From contig CANHKH010000139.1 of the NCBI GenBank assembly GCA_947460165.1, positions 1 through 8,040 of the forward strand: DNA of 8,040 bases. The letters run 5' to 3'. This document shows positions 5,955 through 8,040 of this stretch, piece after piece. The notes below the pieces were generated by a model. That model saw only the letters and a list, made by a program, of their open reading frames with translations. It did no database searches and was not told where the DNA came from. The DNA comes from Comamonadaceae bacterium. GTDB taxonomy: Bacteria; Pseudomonadota; Gammaproteobacteria; Burkholderiales; Burkholderiaceae_C. The position numbers and the translations under genes are program-made. Each line of letters starts with the position of its first letter. Position 1 is the stretch's first letter.

Positions 5955-6998
5955 TCAGGCGGCGGCCTTGGCCTTGTCGGCCTCGGTGGTGAAGGAGTCT
6001 GCAAAAAACTCATCTTCAGGCAGATCGGCTTGAGCCGTGAAGTCGGCGCGGGCCGAGTCCACCACGATGGGCGCCCCGCAGGCATACACCTGGTGGCCTG
6101 AAAGGTCGGGCAGGTCTTGCAGCACTGCTCGGTGCACAAAGCCGGTGCGGCCTGTCCACAGGTCTTCAGGCAAGGCGTCTGAGACCACAGGCACATAGCT
6201 GAGTAGGGGCAACTCCTCGCACTTGGCCACCACCCAGTCGTGCATGTACAGGTCTTGCGGCCGGCGGCCACCCCAGTACAGCACAGCGGGCCGGCGGATG
6301 TTCTTGACCTGCATGTGCTCAATGATGGCCTTGATGGGTGCAAAGCCCGTGCCCGAGGCCAGCAGCACCAGGGGCTTGGTGCTTTCTTCGCGCAGGTAAA
6401 AGCTGCCGTAAGGCCCCTCAATGCGCAAAATGTCTTTTTCCTTCATGGTGCTGAACACCGTGTCTGTGAATTTGCCGCCTGGCATGTGGCGCAGGTGCAA
6501 TTCCAGGCCAGGCTTGTCGGCCTGGGTGTGTGGCGCATTGGCCATGGAATAGCTGCGGCGGTCGCCGTCTCGCAGCAAGAACTCCACGTACTGGCCCGCG
6601 TGGTACTTGAACACCTCGTTGGCGGGCAACTGCAGGGTCATCAGCATCACATCATGCGAGGCACGCACCAGGCCACTCACACGCGCTGGCATCTTGCGGA
6701 TGGGAAAGGCGCTTTCGTCGGTGACTTGGCGAGACTCCAGCACCACATCGGACTGCGGCACGCCGCAGCAGGCCAGGATCAAGCCGTTTTCTTCTTCTTG
6801 CGCGCTCAGCGCCTTGTCTTGGTGGCTGCCGTGCACCACCACCCCTTCGATTTTTTTGCATTTGCACGAGCCGCAAGCCCCGTCTTTGCAGCCGTAGGGC
6901 AAGCCTATGCCTTGGCGAATGGCGGCGGCCAGCAGGGTTTCACCCTCATTGGCGCTGAATGTGCGCCCACTGGGCTCGACCTTCACTGTGAAACTCAT
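5955..6998 (-). CDS. 2Fe-2S ferredoxin / FAD / NAD(P)H reductase fusion (CDP-6-deoxy-3,4-glucoseen reductase-like)
   Basis: Cytoplasmic electron-transfer flavoprotein that takes electrons from NAD(P)H through FAD to a plant-type 2Fe-2S cluster. The ATG at 6998 has GAGGA (7010-7006) at good distance; 347 residues. Domains in order: N-terminal ferredoxin with cluster ligands C37, C42, C45 (GCKDGACGSC) and C77 (ILACC); FAD domain with RSYSMAN (148-154) and the GQYVEF segment before it; NAD domain with GTGFAP (216-221), YWGGRRPQDLY (241-251) and CGAP (307-310). This order (ferredoxin first) is that of oxygenase reductases such as BenC and XylZ and of AscD/RfbI. Betaproteobacterial orthologues are often called CDP-6-deoxy-delta-3,4-glucoseen reductase, but no deoxysugar genes or oxygenase subunits are present here, so the physiological partner is unknown. 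It is the first gene of a minus-strand pair with the Bug protein and is divergent from the SDR gene. Confidence 0.9.
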   Translation of the reverse strand: MSFTVKVEPSGRTFSANEGETLLAAAIRQGIGLPYGCKDGACGSCKCKKIEGVVVHGSHQDKALSAQEEENGLILACCGVPQSDVVLESRQVTDESAFPIRKMPARVSGLVRASHDVMLMTLQLPANEVFKYHAGQYVEFLLRDGDRRSYSMANAPHTQADKPGLELHLRHMPGGKFTDTVFSTMKEKDILRIEGPYGSFYLREESTKPLVLLASGTGFAPIKAIIEHMQVKNIRRPAVLYWGGRRPQDLYMHDWVVAKCEELPLLSYVPVVSDALPEDLWTGRTGFVHRAVLQDLPDLSGHQVYACGAPIVVDSARADFTAQADLPEDEFFADSFTTEADKAKAAA

Positions 6999-7025
6999 AT
7001 GCTTGTCCTCAAAATTTTTCATCAG

Positions 7026-7060
7026 CTGGCGCGCACCCGCCCAAGGTGGGCACGCGCCAG
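7026..7060. promoter_or_regulatory. Strong inverted repeat in the divergent intergenic region
   Basis: CTGGCGCG (7026-7033) and CGCGCCAG (7053-7060) are perfect 8-base inverted repeats. After a 2x2 internal mismatch the pairing resumes with CCC (7036-7038) and GGG (7048-7050), so most of the 35-base element is symmetric. It lies between the divergent reductase and SDR genes, in the 5' leader of the reductase or across its start point. No T-run follows on either side, so an operator or leader hairpin is more likely than a terminator. Confidence 0.5.
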
Positions 7061-7062
7061 TG

Positions 7063-7090
7063 AAAATACAAAACATGATTTTGCCCGCAA
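7063..7090 (-). promoter_or_regulatory. Candidate promoter for the reductase-Bug operon
   Basis: Read on the minus strand, TTGCGG (7090-7085) and TATTTT (7068-7063) stand 16 bases apart, an acceptable spacing, with three and four of six consensus bases. Transcription would begin near 7056, inside the inverted repeat at 7026-7060. This is an AT-rich patch in an otherwise GC-rich stretch. Weak boxes; candidate only. Confidence 0.3.
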
Positions 7091-8040
7091 TCCCCCGACC
7101 CCATTGCCGCCCCGGGCCCAGCGCCAGCCCCAACCTGCAGGGGCGAGCCGGGGCCTTGCCCTCGCGCTTTAGACGCCAGCGCCTGCTCATCGTGGGTTGT
7201 GGAGACGTGGGCCTGCGCGTCAAGGCGGCCCTGCCACCGCGCCTGCGGGTGCTGGCCTTGACCTCCTCGCCCGAGCGGGTGCCGGCCTTGAGAGAGCGCG
7301 GTATCACGCCTTTGCTGGGCAATTTGGACGCGGCGCCCAGCTTGCGGCGCTTGGCCGGGCTGGGCACCCGGGTGCTGCATTTGGCGCCGCCCCCCACCGA
7401 GGGCTTGGCCGATGTGAGGCGTGACCCGCGCACCCGCGCCTTGAGCCACGCCTTGGCGCGGCGCGGCGTGCCTCAGTCCTTGGTGTACGGCTCGACCAGT
7501 GGCGTGTACGGAGATTGCGCTGGCGCGCGCATTGACGAAACCCAGCCTGTGCGGGCGGCCACCCCGCGTGGCCAGCGGCGGGTGGATGCCGAGCAGCAAG
7601 TGCGCTTGTTTGGCCGCCGCAGCGGCACGGCGGTGCACATTTTGCGCATTCCGGGCATTTACGCGTCCGACCGAGAAGGCGGCACGCCGCGTGGGCGCCT
7701 GCTCAAGGGCACGCCGGTGCTGCGCCCCGAAGACGATGTCTACACCAACCATGTGCATGCCGATGACCTCGCCCGCGCCTGCTTGGCGGCTCTGTGGCGC
7801 GGCAAGCCGCAGCGCGTGACGCACGCCAGCGACGACACCGAACTCAAGATGGGCGACTACTTTGATTTGGCCGCCCAGCTGTACGGCCTGCCCCGACCAC
7901 CGCGCTTGGCGCGTGCACAGGCCCTGCAGGTGTTGCCGCCCATGCAACTGAGCTTCATGGGCGAGTCCCGGCGCCTGGACAACGCACGCCTGAAGCGCGA
8001 ATTGCGCCTGCGCCTGCGCTTTCCCACGGTGAGGGAGGGC
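7075..8040 (+). CDS. NAD(P)-binding extended-SDR family protein (YeeZ-like NAD-dependent epimerase/dehydratase), 3' end beyond window
   Basis: The frame from the ATG at 7075 stays open for 322 codons to the last base, so the stop lies outside. An N-terminal basic, proline-rich stretch of about 35 residues precedes the first strand, LLIVGCGDVG, with the dinucleotide-binding glycines at 41, 43 and 46. Further marks are VYGSTSGVYGD (137-147), ILRIPGIYASDR, YTNHVHADDLARACLAA and, near the end, MGESRRLDNARLKRELRLRLRFPTV, a C-terminus common to this betaproteobacterial group. Where classical epimerases have YxxxK, it reads TPRGQRRVDAE (163-173), without the Tyr or Lys, as in YeeZ-type proteins. The substrate is unknown. 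The start is uncertain: no clear Shine-Dalgarno precedes 7075, and a GTG at 7060 or a TTG at 7156 are other options; the last would remove most of the unusual N-terminus. Divergent from the reductase gene. Confidence 0.85.
   Translation, partial: MILPAIPRPHCRPGPSASPNLQGRAGALPSRFRRQRLLIVGCGDVGLRVKAALPPRLRVLALTSSPERVPALRERGITPLLGNLDAAPSLRRLAGLGTRVLHLAPPPTEGLADVRRDPRTRALSHALARRGVPQSLVYGSTSGVYGDCAGARIDETQPVRAATPRGQRRVDAEQQVRLFGRRSGTAVHILRIPGIYASDREGGTPRGRLLKGTPVLRPEDDVYTNHVHADDLARACLAALWRGKPQRVTHASDDTELKMGDYFDLAAQLYGLPRPPRLARAQALQVLPPMQLSFMGESRRLDNARLKRELRLRLRFPTVREG

Noticed and set aside
5927..6421. Upstream extension of the Bug gene frame giving a 493-residue protein
   Set aside because: The added 165 residues are Cys/Arg/Pro/Ser-rich and run through the reductase in another frame; the ATG at 5926 has a Shine-Dalgarno sequence and starts a proper signal peptide.
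6240..7172. 310-codon plus-strand open frame opposite the reductase
   Set aside because: Antisense shadow with His/Ala/Gln-rich composition and no recognisable motif.
7001..7433. Upstream extension of the reductase frame to 492 residues
   Set aside because: It would run antisense through the SDR gene; the ATG at 6998 has GAGGA at good distance and begins directly at the ferredoxin fold.

Overview
The window reads as a GC-rich betaproteobacterial chromosome, most likely Burkholderiales and Comamonadaceae-like. The clues are the GC-rich third codon positions, a Bug/TctC-type solute-binding protein, the ferredoxin-reductase fusion usually annotated as CDP-6-deoxy-glucoseen reductase, and a LivHMGF operon without its binding protein. 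The genus call is inference from protein style; no rRNA or other marker is present. Nothing looks phage-like or plasmid-borne, and I saw no CRISPR array, tRNA or insertion sequence.

Layout: (1) 1-1047, plus strand, is the 3' part of rarA (AAA+ replication-fork factor), cut by the window edge so that its Walker A motif is missing. (2) 1048-1264 is a 217-base leader/intergenic stretch holding a weak terminator for rarA, a good -10 box, a second nested terminator-like hairpin and a possible 12-codon leader ORF. (3) 1265-4788, plus strand, is a tightly packed branched-chain amino acid (or amide) ABC importer operon: livH, livM, livG, livF, with gaps of 11, -4 and 1 bases. No periplasmic binding protein is in the operon. 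(4) 4789-4939 separates convergent genes and holds a pair of inverted REP-like palindromes (REPIN-like). (5) 6998-4940, minus strand, is a likely two-gene operon: a 2Fe-2S ferredoxin/FAD/NAD(P)H reductase fusion followed after 28 bases by a Bug/TctC-type solute-binding protein with a twin-arginine-like signal peptide. (6) 6999-7074 is a short divergent region with a strong inverted repeat. (7) 7075-8040, plus strand, is an NAD(P)-binding extended-SDR protein of the YeeZ-like type, open at the window end and lacking the usual YxxxK pair.

Working together: LivH and LivM form the membrane channel and LivG and LivF the two ATPases of one importer, whose binding protein must come from elsewhere. 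The Bug protein is the mirror case, a binding protein without its TctA/TctB membrane partners nearby. Most of the window is ordinary housekeeping and transport DNA. The spots most worth a second look are the possible attenuator in front of livH, the REP pair at 4801-4874, the hairpin at 7026-7060 and the SDR protein without its catalytic Tyr/Lys. I do not see a convincing undescribed multi-gene system.
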